Source: Bacteroidales bacterium (GTDB lineage Bacteria > Bacteroidota > Bacteroidia > Bacteroidales > F082). From it: DNA of 64,000 nucleotides. Numbering within the stretch: position 1 is the stretch's first letter; each line of letters starts with the position of its first letter. The notes beneath the pieces were generated by a model, which worked only from the letters and a program-made list of their open reading frames with translations, searched no databases and was not told where the DNA came from. The stretch spans positions 13,387-77,386 of the forward strand of contig JALNZU010000016.1 in NCBI GenBank assembly GCA_023229245.1. The letters are read 5' to 3'. The position numbers and the translations under genes were made by a program. Below are positions 50,636 through 59,742 of the stretch, one piece after another.

Positions 50636-51757
50636 ATGCCATCTTTCGTTTATTATGATCAAGAGCAGGAGATCAAAGAATTTGCATTAGAGAACATAAA
50701 GAATTTCGACTACTGGAACAAGCTCAGGCAGATCATCACAGAGCAGGCCGGCTCCCAAGTAGCTGATTATATCTTTGACCAACAGGCGATACTCCTTGGA
50801 GGAAATCTTTTTATTGCTACAAGTACCCGATTTAATCTCCAGAACCAACCTGAAAAAACATATCAAAACCTGATTAACATCAAACGGGTTAATGATGTAC
50901 GGTACCTTAACAAGTTTTTCGAAGCAGTTAACTCTCTACTGCCTATCGAAGGGATTTATATCAACAGTGTTGAGACATATACAATTCGTAAAGAGCGAAT
51001 TTTAACTCGATTCCCCCTTGTACTCAACTGGATCATATATTTTTTCGACGTCCTTTTCCGACGTGTCTTCCCTAAGCTTCCCTTCATAAAAAAGATATAC
51101 TTTTGGATGACGCAGGGTAATAATAGGGTGCTTAGCAAAGCAGAAACTTTTGGAAGGCTTTACTCATGTGGTTTTGAGGTGATATCTGAAAAACAGATCG
51201 GAAAAGACCTTTATTTCATAGCCCGGAAAACACGAACACCTTATTTTGATTTTAATCCAACTTATGGGCCTTTAGTCAGATTAGAACGATTAGGTAAGGA
51301 CGGCAAGCCTATCAAAGTTTATAAAGCCAGAACTATGCATCCGTATGCAGAGTATCTGCAAGAATACATCTACACACATAACTCGTTGGATGATGGTGGG
51401 AAATTTAAAAACGACTTCCGTGTAACAACATTAGGAAAATTTATGCGAAAAGTATGGCTAGACGAACTGCCTATGCTTATCAACGTGATGAAGGGTCAAT
51501 TAAAAATAGTTGGCGTCAGACCATTAAGCAAACATTATCTGAGCTTGTACCCAGAAGATGTGCAGAAGCGCCGGCTTAATTATAAACCCGGACTGATACC
51601 GCCATTTTATGTGGATTTACCGAAAACATTAGAAGAAATAGTAGAATCAGAGATACGATATTTAGATGCATGGGATAAGAAACCATGGCGAACCGATCAG
51701 CGATACCTGCGGATTGCTTTATATAATATTCTTTTTAAGAAAGCCAGAAGTCAATAA
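50636..51757 (+). CDS. Initiating sugar-phosphate transferase (bacterial sugar transferase family)
   Basis: A 373-residue protein whose C-terminal part (about 205-340) is the bacterial sugar transferase domain that loads the first sugar-1-phosphate onto undecaprenyl phosphate: VYKARTMHPYAEYLQEY, the catalytic stretch KVWLDELPMLINVMKGQLKI and VGVRPLS. The N-terminal 200 residues are an unfamiliar regulatory or anchoring part with one amphipathic hydrophobic segment (VLNWIIYFFDVLF). It lies right after island 2 and 81 bp before the Wzi-like gene. Confidence 0.85.
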   Translation: MPSFVYYDQEQEIKEFALENIKNFDYWNKLRQIITEQAGSQVADYIFDQQAILLGGNLFIATSTRFNLQNQPEKTYQNLINIKRVNDVRYLNKFFEAVNSLLPIEGIYINSVETYTIRKERILTRFPLVLNWIIYFFDVLFRRVFPKLPFIKKIYFWMTQGNNRVLSKAETFGRLYSCGFEVISEKQIGKDLYFIARKTRTPYFDFNPTYGPLVRLERLGKDGKPIKVYKARTMHPYAEYLQEYIYTHNSLDDGGKFKNDFRVTTLGKFMRKVWLDELPMLINVMKGQLKIVGVRPLSKHYLSLYPEDVQKRRLNYKPGLIPPFYVDLPKTLEEIVESEIRYLDAWDKKPWRTDQRYLRIALYNILFKKARSQ

Positions 51758-51838
51758 TAAAAACATATCATATTACACAGGTAGGCTGACTTAATCAGGC
51801 CCTCGTCTGGGCTTAATTAACCTGTTTTTGTGAAATAA

Positions 51839-53518
51839 ATGGCACTTATGAATAGATTTTTCACTTTGTCTCTCATTCTTTTAGGTCTAAACCTTACCTC
51901 ACAGACTATACATGAGGAAATCGGAAACAATGGCATTTACGATCTATTAGATGAATTAGCTACGCTGCATCTGATAGACATCAATTCTGCTGTGAAGCCT
52001 TATTCAAAAACACAAATCGCTCATTGGCTTAATCAGGTCTCGGCAGAACATAAAGATATACCTCATCCACTAAAAGCTGCCATTCAACAATATAAAACCG
52101 AATATTCCTCTGAGAACCATCTCCTTCCTACAGGTTATCTCAAGCTTATCAGACCAACAAACACAACTGCTATTCACCTTCTCCCACCCGAGATCAGTTA
52201 TAAAGACAGCTTGCTGCGTATAACACTCCGTCCTATCTATGGTATTCGCTATATCTCTAGTACCAACGGTGATTTTTACCACAGTTATGGCGGTGCATCT
52301 TTTTCAGCTTATGCAGGAGATCACTGGGCTGCTTGGGCAAGCATACGCGATAACTACCAAACACTTGAGCCCTTAGCCCTACCTACCTACCTGACAACCG
52401 AACCAGGCGGTAATTATAAGATAGGTGTTCAGGGACGTAAAGGAGCAGAATTCAGTGAGATGCGCGGAGGTATCACTTATAGCTGGAATTGGGGCTCATT
52501 TGGGCTAGTAAAAGACTATATTCAATGGGGTGACAGCTACAATGGGAGTAATATCTTTTCTGGAAGAAACCCATCCTTTCCATTGATAAAACTACATCTG
52601 AAACCGGCCGAATGGATCGAATTTACCTATTTTCATGGATGGCTGATCTCACAAATCATTGACAGCACAAGATCCTACTATACTACTAATGGTGACTTTC
52701 GTGTCGTATTCCGACAGAAATACATTGCTGCCAATATGTACACCTTTAAACCATTTAAGCAGTTTCGACTATCAGTCGGTAACTCAATAGTATATAGTGA
52801 TGTTCCTGTGCAACCGGCCTACCTGATCCCTTTCTTCTTTTTTAAGTCATTAGACCACACACTAAATAAAGGTATTGACAACCAAAACTCGGCTATGTTT
52901 ATGAATATCAGTAGCCGACAAATAAAGCATATACATCTTTTTGGCACTATTTTCATAGACGAATTCTCATTCTCACGTATTCGCAACCCTGACAGACATA
53001 ACTTCTGGTCAGTAAAAGCAGGTGCCTCCTTGCAAAACTGGCCGATTAAATCAGTTAGCCTGACAACAGAATTTACACGAACCAGTCCGTTAACATACAA
53101 ACATAGAGTGCCGGCCACTACATTCACATCTAACAATTTTAATTTGGGGCACTATCTGTTGGATAATTCAGAAGAACTATTCTTTATGATAAAATGGAGC
53201 CCATTACCGTATATGAAGATTCAGTTCAATTATACAAACGCATGGCATGCAAACGAATACCAATACGTGTTTGGTAAAACAAAAGTAGATGAAAATCCTA
53301 TCCTAAAGGACAAGACATGGAGTAGTAAGATAACTTCATTTAGAATAGAATATAAGCCCATACATTATATTGTCTTGTTTGCCGAATATGATAGAGCCGA
53401 TATTCAAGGATATGAAGCTGATGGACAAACAGCAGAGTATTATCTTAAACGGTTCAGTCCTAAATACATGCATGGGAAAACCAATACAGTGCAAATAGGA
53501 TTTATGATGGGTATTTAA
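51839..53518 (+). CDS. wzi: Capsule assembly Wzi-family outer-membrane protein
   Basis: A 559-residue protein with an N-terminal signal peptide (MNRFFTLSLILLGLNLTSQ), a helical segment (NNGIYDLLDELATLHLIDI ... TQIAHWLNQ) and then alternating strands to a C-terminal beta-barrel end (NTVQIGFMMGI). This is the layout of Wzi-family proteins that bind capsule at the outer membrane. Its position beside the sugar transferase suggests that the polysaccharide is surface-exported. Full length. Confidence 0.85.
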   Translation: MALMNRFFTLSLILLGLNLTSQTIHEEIGNNGIYDLLDELATLHLIDINSAVKPYSKTQIAHWLNQVSAEHKDIPHPLKAAIQQYKTEYSSENHLLPTGYLKLIRPTNTTAIHLLPPEISYKDSLLRITLRPIYGIRYISSTNGDFYHSYGGASFSAYAGDHWAAWASIRDNYQTLEPLALPTYLTTEPGGNYKIGVQGRKGAEFSEMRGGITYSWNWGSFGLVKDYIQWGDSYNGSNIFSGRNPSFPLIKLHLKPAEWIEFTYFHGWLISQIIDSTRSYYTTNGDFRVVFRQKYIAANMYTFKPFKQFRLSVGNSIVYSDVPVQPAYLIPFFFFKSLDHTLNKGIDNQNSAMFMNISSRQIKHIHLFGTIFIDEFSFSRIRNPDRHNFWSVKAGASLQNWPIKSVSLTTEFTRTSPLTYKHRVPATTFTSNNFNLGHYLLDNSEELFFMIKWSPLPYMKIQFNYTNAWHANEYQYVFGKTKVDENPILKDKTWSSKITSFRIEYKPIHYIVLFAEYDRADIQGYEADGQTAEYYLKRFSPKYMHGKTNTVQIGFMMGI

Positions 53519-53541
53519 ACCATACCTTAGCTGATAAGGAA

Positions 53542-54573
53542 ATGAAACTTACTATCATAACAAACTCATTACCCGATCACACCACACAAATTATTACTGA
53601 TTTTTTAGAAAGTCATCCACATAATACCGTCTTCCAATCCCCTGCTTATTACAAGCTCTATAAAAGTCAAGATAAATTCCATCCGACATATTTTGTTGTC
53701 TGTAATGATAAGGGCATAGTAATAGGTCTGATGTTAGCCGTGATAATCAGTCATACTACAGGATATTTGTCATATTTTAGTAGTAGATGTCTAATTTATG
53801 GTGGTCCTCTTGTTACAAATGACGACCATCAGATAATAAGATTGCTTTTAACTGCTTTACACGAAGAATTGAGTAAAAAGTCAATCTTCACACAATTTCG
53901 AAACTTCAGAAAATGGGATAACAAGACTATACAACTTTTTCAAACACATGGATACCATTTCCGAGACCGTCTGAACCTAATTATCGAATTAACAGACCAA
54001 AAATCTGTCCTAGCAGGATTTAGTAAGTCCAGAAGGCGACAATTAAAACAGGCGATGACTTCTGAGTGTATCATTAGAAATGCCAGAAACCATAAAGAAA
54101 TAAAAGAACTGTATGGGCTGTTGCACTTATTGTATAAGAAGAAAATAAAAAAACCTTTGCCAGACCTCTCCTTTTTCTATGAATTCTTCGATCAACTCAT
54201 TCCAAGCGGTAATGGGATCATATTGATAGCCCTTAGTCAGCAAAAGATCATTGGCGGAATAGTAGCCCCTGTTACTCCCAACAAAACTATATCTGAATTA
54301 TATGTCTGTGGTTTAGATAAACTATATCCTGCACAGCGTCCTAGCATCATGCTCACCTGGGCTGCATTAGACTATGGCATACAAAATAAAATACCCAGCT
54401 TTGATTTTATGGGCTTAGGTACACCGCATATCCCATATGGAGTGCGAGACTTTAAACTACGTTTCGGAGGCATAACAGTAAACCACGGAAGACTTGCAAA
54501 ACGAAATAATAAATTCGCCTATTTCTTAGCCGAAATAGCATACAATATACTACGGACGGTTCAAAAAGTGTAA
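53542..54573 (+). CDS. FemAB/GNAT-fold acyl- or aminoacyl-transferase
   Basis: A 343-residue protein with two GNAT-like halves: PAYYKLYKSQDKFHPTYFVVCNDKG in the first, and FSKSRRRQLKQAMTSECIIRN with IGGIVAPVTPNKTISELYVCGL and TWAALDYGIQNKIPSFDFMGLG in the second. This matches the FemAB/BioF2-like acetyltransferase group seen in polysaccharide loci. It lies 23 bp after the Wzi gene and is probably its operon partner. The acceptor is unknown. Confidence 0.75.
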   Translation: MKLTIITNSLPDHTTQIITDFLESHPHNTVFQSPAYYKLYKSQDKFHPTYFVVCNDKGIVIGLMLAVIISHTTGYLSYFSSRCLIYGGPLVTNDDHQIIRLLLTALHEELSKKSIFTQFRNFRKWDNKTIQLFQTHGYHFRDRLNLIIELTDQKSVLAGFSKSRRRQLKQAMTSECIIRNARNHKEIKELYGLLHLLYKKKIKKPLPDLSFFYEFFDQLIPSGNGIILIALSQQKIIGGIVAPVTPNKTISELYVCGLDKLYPAQRPSIMLTWAALDYGIQNKIPSFDFMGLGTPHIPYGVRDFKLRFGGITVNHGRLAKRNNKFAYFLAEIAYNILRTVQKV

Positions 54574-54704
54574 ACAGCTTGCCCCATACCTTTGATTTGA
54601 TGACTGATATACTGCATGATAATCATAAACAAGCTATTGCTACGACATCACATAAACACTATTGAATATTGCACAGATATATGCTATGTTTAAAATGTAT
54701 AAAA

Positions 54705-55283
54705 TCAATATGTTGATACACTAGCCTTTCCCTTCCGTCTAAACACTTCTACCCACCATAGCCATAAACAAAAAAGAATGAAATAAAAGAAAGGCCGTAA
54801 GATCCAATTATGGAAAAATTCCCAACAGTCAGGCTTCCATAAAAGTACGACAGATAAACTTACTATCCTGAAAATATTCGTTAAAAACATCACTAAGAAA
54901 CCCAATGGGATAAACCATACTTTATGTTTCCATGGCCCCGGAAATAATAGAAACAAAACTAAAACCTGATAAAATTGTTTTAACCCACTACATCCAAGGT
55001 TAACCTTTATATATCCGCAATTTGAAAACCACATATGATTGTCTGCCTCTGTTGTAATAGACATTTGTAGTACATAACGATTGATCCATAAGCTGACTTT
55101 GAATACCAGATCAGCAAGAAATTGTGCCAAATGATGCACAAAAGGAATAGACATGAATTCAATTGCAAAATACCTGAAAACCAAGTGAAACCCATAGGTT
55201 ATCAAGGCAAATAACAACACATCAGCAACAAATCCAAAACGTCCATAATACAAACGTTTCCCTTGATCATACCAGTTATACAT
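54705..55283 (-). CDS. Exosortase/archaeosortase-family membrane protein
   Basis: A 192-residue polytopic protein with the exosortase catalytic trio in order: Cys98 in NLGCSGLKQF, Arg139 in TNIFRIVSL and His158 in FFHNWI. About 5-6 transmembrane segments. Exosortases cleave and anchor substrates with C-terminal sorting signals. This protein is shorter than the PEP-CTERM EpsH type, as in the Bacteroidota subtypes. It is encoded on the opposite strand to the capsule genes; no obvious substrate gene lies beside it. Confidence 0.83.
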   Translation of the reverse strand: MYNWYDQGKRLYYGRFGFVADVLLFALITYGFHLVFRYFAIEFMSIPFVHHLAQFLADLVFKVSLWINRYVLQMSITTEADNHMWFSNCGYIKVNLGCSGLKQFYQVLVLFLLFPGPWKHKVWFIPLGFLVMFLTNIFRIVSLSVVLLWKPDCWEFFHNWILRPFFYFILFCLWLWWVEVFRRKGKASVSTY

Positions 55284-55597
55284 AAAGTTTTTAGTACAAA
55301 TATCCTATTATAATTCATAACATATCAGGTTCAAAGCCCAAAAAATGATATGGATGAAGTTTTCCCTTCCTAGCTCACCGCACTGAACATCCGTTATAAC
55401 CTGCCTTACCTCCCTTGGATGTTCTGAAATCCAAAAACCTATTTAAGACTAGTTAAAAGCTCTATCTATCAATATATTGCAAATATATTCATCGATTCAG
55501 AAATGAAGCCGATATGGCAGTATGCTGCCAACAGCTCACCATTCTATGCCTTTCAATATCGAATAAATCCCTACCTTTCGCCACAAAAAGTTTTATC
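55284..55597. other. Divergent intergenic region
   Basis: Between the exosortase-like gene (minus) and the 5'-nucleotidase gene (plus). A TACCTTTC string at 55572 is one mismatch from TAnnTTTG and could be the -7 box for the plus-strand gene. Nothing else is recognisable. Confidence 0.3.
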
Positions 55598-57100
55598 ATG
55601 GCGTATTCGAGAAACACATTCAGTATCAGACGATTAATTTACTATCCTTTTTGTGTATTAGTATCTCTCTGGCTGTTGACGGCATGTAGTAGCAGTCGGA
55701 AAGCTTTCCACAAAAGCGGGGTAAATACTATTGAAATATTGGCTGTCAATGACATACATGCTGCTATTGATCACTTCCCTCGTTTAGGTTTTATAGTGGA
55801 CAGCCTTAGAACATTATACCCTGATATGCTGTTGGTGTCTGGTGGCGACAATCAAACCGGAAACCCTGTCAACGACCAATACCCACAAAGAGGGATGCCA
55901 GTTATTGAGCTGATGAACGCATTGCAGTTCGACATCTCAGCAGTAGGTAACCATGAGTTTGACGTAAAGCCTGAGGCATGGGCCTATATCCTCAAACAAG
56001 CACAGTTCGACTTCATAGGTGCTAATATCCAATCCAACGACCCTAGCAGATATCCTATCAAACCCTATAAGACGATCACTATGCCAAAAGGTGATAAAAT
56101 CATCTTCTTATCAGTATTAGACATCAACGAGCATGGGTTACCGGCTACGCATCCCGATAATCTGCATGATTTCACCTTCGACGATCCTTTCCAGACAGCA
56201 CATAAATACCTGTATCTGAAAGACAGCTGTGACAGGCTTATCTTCTTAAATCATTTTGGCTATGAAAACGACAGCATCCTGGCGCAGCAGCTTCCGGCGG
56301 GTACTACCGACCTCATCATAGGCGGTCATTCGCATACGAAAATTGATACGATACATCTTGTAAACGATATTCTCATCACTCAAGCCGAGAGCAAGCTGAA
56401 TTATGCCAGCTTTATCCAACTGTCAACACTATCCGATGGCAGCACAAAAAAGACTATGGAGCTGCTTAGCGTAGGCCGGCAAGGTAATGAGCGGGCCGAT
56501 ATACGTGCTATGGTAGATAGCTTTAACGATAACCCGGTACTGAATACTCCTTTGGCTTTTACCGATGATGAGCTGATCGGGAGCGAGATGGTGGGCTATC
56601 TGATGGTAGATGCGTTACAGGCTTCCACAGGAGCGGATATAGCACTCCTTAATCTAGGCGGAGTACGAACAAAACACCTGAATAAAGGAGCTATCACAGT
56701 GAAAGACGTATATCTGATGGACCCTTTCGGGAATCAGATTACCCTCTTCCGGCTTAGTGGAAAAGAGCTGCTGGCATTATTGACATCTGCATATTACATA
56801 GACCATCAGAAGCCTGTCATCCCTGCCAGATTGAAATTATATTATTTCATAGATGATGAGCAACTGACGGATATTCAACTTTTTACGCCAGAAGGTGAGC
56901 CATTGGATATGGATACGGTTTATACGGTTGCCATGAACAGTTATATGGCGGCGGTATATGAGTTTGCTCATGCTGAACCGTCTCGTATGCTCCCGGAAAA
57001 GACAGCCGAGAGTATGATGAAATACCTACGGAATCTTCAACAGCTCCCATCCTATCGTACCGAAAAACGCATAGAGGTTAAACGTATTCAAAAGCCGTAG
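55598..57100 (+). CDS. Lipoprotein 5'-nucleotidase/cyclic phosphodiesterase
   Basis: About 500 residues from ATG 55598, chosen because it opens directly into a lipoprotein signal (RRLIYYPFCVLVSLWLLTAC, lipobox Cys30). The N-terminal metallophosphoesterase domain has NDIHAAIDH, SGGDNQTGNP, VGNHEFD, NHFGYE and IGGHSHT in the canonical order. The C-terminal 5'-nucleotidase domain has MVGYLMVDALQASTGADIAL and NLGGVRT. It hydrolyses extracytoplasmic nucleotides or sugar nucleotides. An upstream in-frame ATG at 55514 would bury the signal peptide. Confidence 0.9.
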   Translation: MAYSRNTFSIRRLIYYPFCVLVSLWLLTACSSSRKAFHKSGVNTIEILAVNDIHAAIDHFPRLGFIVDSLRTLYPDMLLVSGGDNQTGNPVNDQYPQRGMPVIELMNALQFDISAVGNHEFDVKPEAWAYILKQAQFDFIGANIQSNDPSRYPIKPYKTITMPKGDKIIFLSVLDINEHGLPATHPDNLHDFTFDDPFQTAHKYLYLKDSCDRLIFLNHFGYENDSILAQQLPAGTTDLIIGGHSHTKIDTIHLVNDILITQAESKLNYASFIQLSTLSDGSTKKTMELLSVGRQGNERADIRAMVDSFNDNPVLNTPLAFTDDELIGSEMVGYLMVDALQASTGADIALLNLGGVRTKHLNKGAITVKDVYLMDPFGNQITLFRLSGKELLALLTSAYYIDHQKPVIPARLKLYYFIDDEQLTDIQLFTPEGEPLDMDTVYTVAMNSYMAAVYEFAHAEPSRMLPEKTAESMMKYLRNLQQLPSYRTEKRIEVKRIQKP

Positions 57101-57159
57101 ATATAAAGATATATGGGTAGGTAAAACAGAATTATTATGACTATCAGCTACTTTTGTTA

Positions 57160-57265
57160 AACCGCAGACCCGCTAGCCATCGGGACGTAAAGTTTTTTTA
57201 ACCGCAAAGAGCGCAGAGTATATACTAATCTTTTATTAGCATCCTCTACGGTTAATAATCCAACC
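57160..57265. repeat. Degenerate phrase and palindrome repeat
   Basis: 'AACCGCAGA', the mutated palindrome CCCGCTAGCCATCGGG (about 57168-57183), 'TTTAACCGCAAAGAGCGCAGAG' and 'CCTCTACGGTTAATAA'. It belongs to the same repeat family as islands 1 and 2 and lies upstream of another DUF4143 ATPase. Confidence 0.7.
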
Positions 57266-57334
57266 TTTTAAAACCAGCATACTCTGTTGAGCCTAATCCC
57301 AACACCCTATACTTTATCACAGCAACATTACTAT

Positions 57335-57400
57335 TATTTATGCCTATACCCATAAATACTTGATAAAATAATGCTATTTTTGTGGACGTAACCATAAATA
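57335..57400 (+). promoter_or_regulatory. Promoter and CATAAATA operator-like sites for the 57408 ATPase
   Basis: TATTTATG (57335-57342) and CATAAATA (57351-57358) form an inverted repeat. The -7 box TATTTTTG is at 57375-57382, and a third CATAAATA (57393-57400) lies between it and the start codon at 57408. Three copies of one half-site around a promoter suggest autoregulation or a shared regulator. Confidence 0.6.
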
Positions 57401-57407
57401 CTGAATC

Positions 57408-58616
57408 ATGATTATAAGACCCCTGTATTTAGATGCAATTAAGCCTTTCATTGACAAGCCATTGATAAAAATTATTACCGGGATCAGGCGTTCCGGTAAA
57501 TCCACTATTTTACGTTTGTTAGAAGACGAGTTAGTAGTAAGGGGAGTTAGGCGAGAGAATATCCTGTCAATCAATTTTGAGAGCTATGCCAATTTTGAGC
57601 TGTTGCAGGTTTCGACATTGTATCAATATATTAATAATCAAATAAAGACATCCGATAAATTCTACCTTCTTTTAGACGAAGTCCAGGAAGTTGAGGATTG
57701 GGAAAAAGCAGTCAATTCGTTCTTAGTAGATTTCAATGTGGATATATATATCACAGGTTCCAACTCCCATTTACTATCATCTGAGTTAGCAACATATCTA
57801 ACTGGCAGGTATGTAGAGATACCGGTTTACACCTTATCGTATAAGGAGTTCCTGGATTTTCGAAATCATTATTTCTCAACCGATCAACCGATAGTGAATC
57901 CTTTTTTATACTATTTGCGAAAAGGAGGCTTTCCGGTTATACACACTGCTGATTATACCGAAGAGAGTGCGTATCAAGTAGTTTATGACATCTATTCATC
58001 CGTTATGTTACGAGATACGGTACAGCGTTACAGAATACGTGATGTGGAATTACTCGAGCGTGTCATTATGTACGCTTTTGACAATATTGGGAATACTTTT
58101 TCCGGGAAAAATGTAGCCGATTATTTCAAGAGTCAGCAACGTAAGTTAGATATCAACACGGTATACAATTATTTAAATGCATTAGAAGGCGCTTTTATCT
58201 TGTATCGGGTTCCACGTTACGACATCAAGGGAAGAGAAATACTAAAAACACAGGAGAAGTTTTATGTGAACGATATTTCCATCCTCTATGCTACTATGGG
58301 TTACCGCGACCGAATGATTGGTGGCATACTGGAGAATATTGTTTTTCTGGAATTAAAGAGAAGGGGATACAAAGTATATGTTGGAAAGTTAGGTCAACTT
58401 GAAATTGATTTTGTAGCAGAGAAACAAGGCAGTAAAATATATGTACAGGTGGCATATAAGCTAGAAAACAAAGAGTCTATTCGTCGTGAATTTGGCAATT
58501 TATTGTCGATAAATGATCAATATCCAAAATATGTAGTTACTATGGATGAAGTATGGCGAGACTCTATTGAGGGTGTAGAACATCTGTATATCACCGATTT
58601 CCTGCTAATGGAGTAG
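57408..58616 (+). CDS. AAA_14/DUF4143 family ATPase
   Basis: A 402-residue P-loop ATPase. Walker A GIRRSGKS (25-32), Walker B FYLLLDEVQ, sensor IYITGSNSHLL. Winged-helix-like middle KNVADYFKSQQRKLDINTVYNYLNAL; C-terminal core GQLEIDFVAEKQGSKIYVQVAYKL, where the ExK lysine is not conserved, as in the 3791 copy of the same subfamily. Monocistronic with its own promoter and repeat-flanked on both sides. Intact. Confidence 0.87.
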   Translation: MIIRPLYLDAIKPFIDKPLIKIITGIRRSGKSTILRLLEDELVVRGVRRENILSINFESYANFELLQVSTLYQYINNQIKTSDKFYLLLDEVQEVEDWEKAVNSFLVDFNVDIYITGSNSHLLSSELATYLTGRYVEIPVYTLSYKEFLDFRNHYFSTDQPIVNPFLYYLRKGGFPVIHTADYTEESAYQVVYDIYSSVMLRDTVQRYRIRDVELLERVIMYAFDNIGNTFSGKNVADYFKSQQRKLDINTVYNYLNALEGAFILYRVPRYDIKGREILKTQEKFYVNDISILYATMGYRDRMIGGILENIVFLELKRRGYKVYVGKLGQLEIDFVAEKQGSKIYVQVAYKLENKESIRREFGNLLSINDQYPKYVVTMDEVWRDSIEGVEHLYITDFLLME

Positions 58617-58639
58617 TCTTAAAGTCGTTGAACTCATGA

Positions 58640-58740
58640 TACCACCCTGCGGTTAAACAAACTCTGCGTCCTTGCGTAAAGCTCTGCGTTCTCTGCGGTT
58701 AAAAAAACTTAGCGTTCTCTGCGGTTAAATAAAAAAAACC
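58640..58740. repeat. Phrase repeats without palindrome
   Basis: 'CCCTGCGGTTAAACAAACTCTGCGTCCTTGCG', then two 'GCGTTCTCTGCGGTTAAA' phrases. It follows the ATPase and occupies the space between converging genes. Confidence 0.75.
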
Positions 58741-58787
58741 AAGCCCACTCCATTTAAAGCCTACCCCTACCTTACTGCCTCTCTCTC

Positions 58788-59705
58788 TTATTCTATCAGA
58801 AATTGATCTCCATCTTTCACAGCGGTTGTATAAGGGAAAACCATTTTCGCTTCATTTTCCATAGACTTCGTATCGTCGTAGCGCGTTGAAAAATGCCCGA
58901 TCAACAATCGTTTTACCTGAGCTTTCAGTGCAACAGCCGCCGCTTGAGTAGTAGTAGAATGAAACGTCTTCTCCGCCTCTGCCTTATGCATATCCATAAA
59001 TGTCGCTTCATGGTACAGCATATCAGCATGGCTTATCCATCCGCTCAACTCCTCAACATATGCGGTATCGCTACAATAGGCATACGATCTGGGTTTACGG
59101 GCTGCATAAGTAATATCTTCATGTAGTAGCCAGGTACCGTCCGGCAGACGAAATCCAGCCCCTTGTTTGATCTGCTTCATCGCATCAGGCTCAGGGTGAT
59201 ATGTTTCCACAAAATCAGGACGTAGGTTTGGCTTGGCTTGTATCTCGCTGATCAGAAAACCCCAGGTAGGGATTCGATGATTCAAGGGAAACGAATAGAT
59301 GCTGAGCTGCTCATTTTTCAATATCATCTGCTTCCCTCCTATCTCTAATGGGGTAAACTCAAGTGGATAGCGCAGCTCTGTATGTGAGACCTCAAGCTGC
59401 AATCTCAGGATATCTATCAGCAAAGGAGGGCCAAAGATCATCAGCGGACGGCTGCGGCCTAATAGATGCATAGTCTGTATCAAGCCGATCAGTCCGAAAT
59501 AATGGTCTCCATGCAAGTGACTGATAAGCACATAATTGATCCGCATAGCACTTAGTCCCAACTGCTGTAGCCGCATTTGTGTCCCCTCGGCACAGTCAAT
59601 CAATATCCGGTGTTGGCCGTAGGTAAGCAGCTGACTTGCGGCAGCCCGTTGAAGAGAAGGGACAGCCGAACCGGAGCCTATTATAGTCAGTTCAAAAGCT
59701 ATCAT
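58788..59705 (-). CDS. rnz: Ribonuclease Z
   Basis: A 305-residue metallo-beta-lactamase-fold nuclease that matures tRNA 3' ends. The zinc-binding motif is ISHLHGDHYFGL, the family start is FELTIIGSGSAVPSL with ILIDCAEGTQMRLQQ, then CSDTAYVEEL, YHEATF and LLIGHFSTRY. Full length. It starts a minus-strand group whose members are functionally unrelated. Confidence 0.95.
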   Translation of the reverse strand: MIAFELTIIGSGSAVPSLQRAAASQLLTYGQHRILIDCAEGTQMRLQQLGLSAMRINYVLISHLHGDHYFGLIGLIQTMHLLGRSRPLMIFGPPLLIDILRLQLEVSHTELRYPLEFTPLEIGGKQMILKNEQLSIYSFPLNHRIPTWGFLISEIQAKPNLRPDFVETYHPEPDAMKQIKQGAGFRLPDGTWLLHEDITYAARKPRSYAYCSDTAYVEELSGWISHADMLYHEATFMDMHKAEAEKTFHSTTTQAAAVALKAQVKRLLIGHFSTRYDDTKSMENEAKMVFPYTTAVKDGDQFLIE

Positions 59706-59742
59706 ATAGGTAAAAGTACAAAATGTATGGCAAGCTTAGAAA

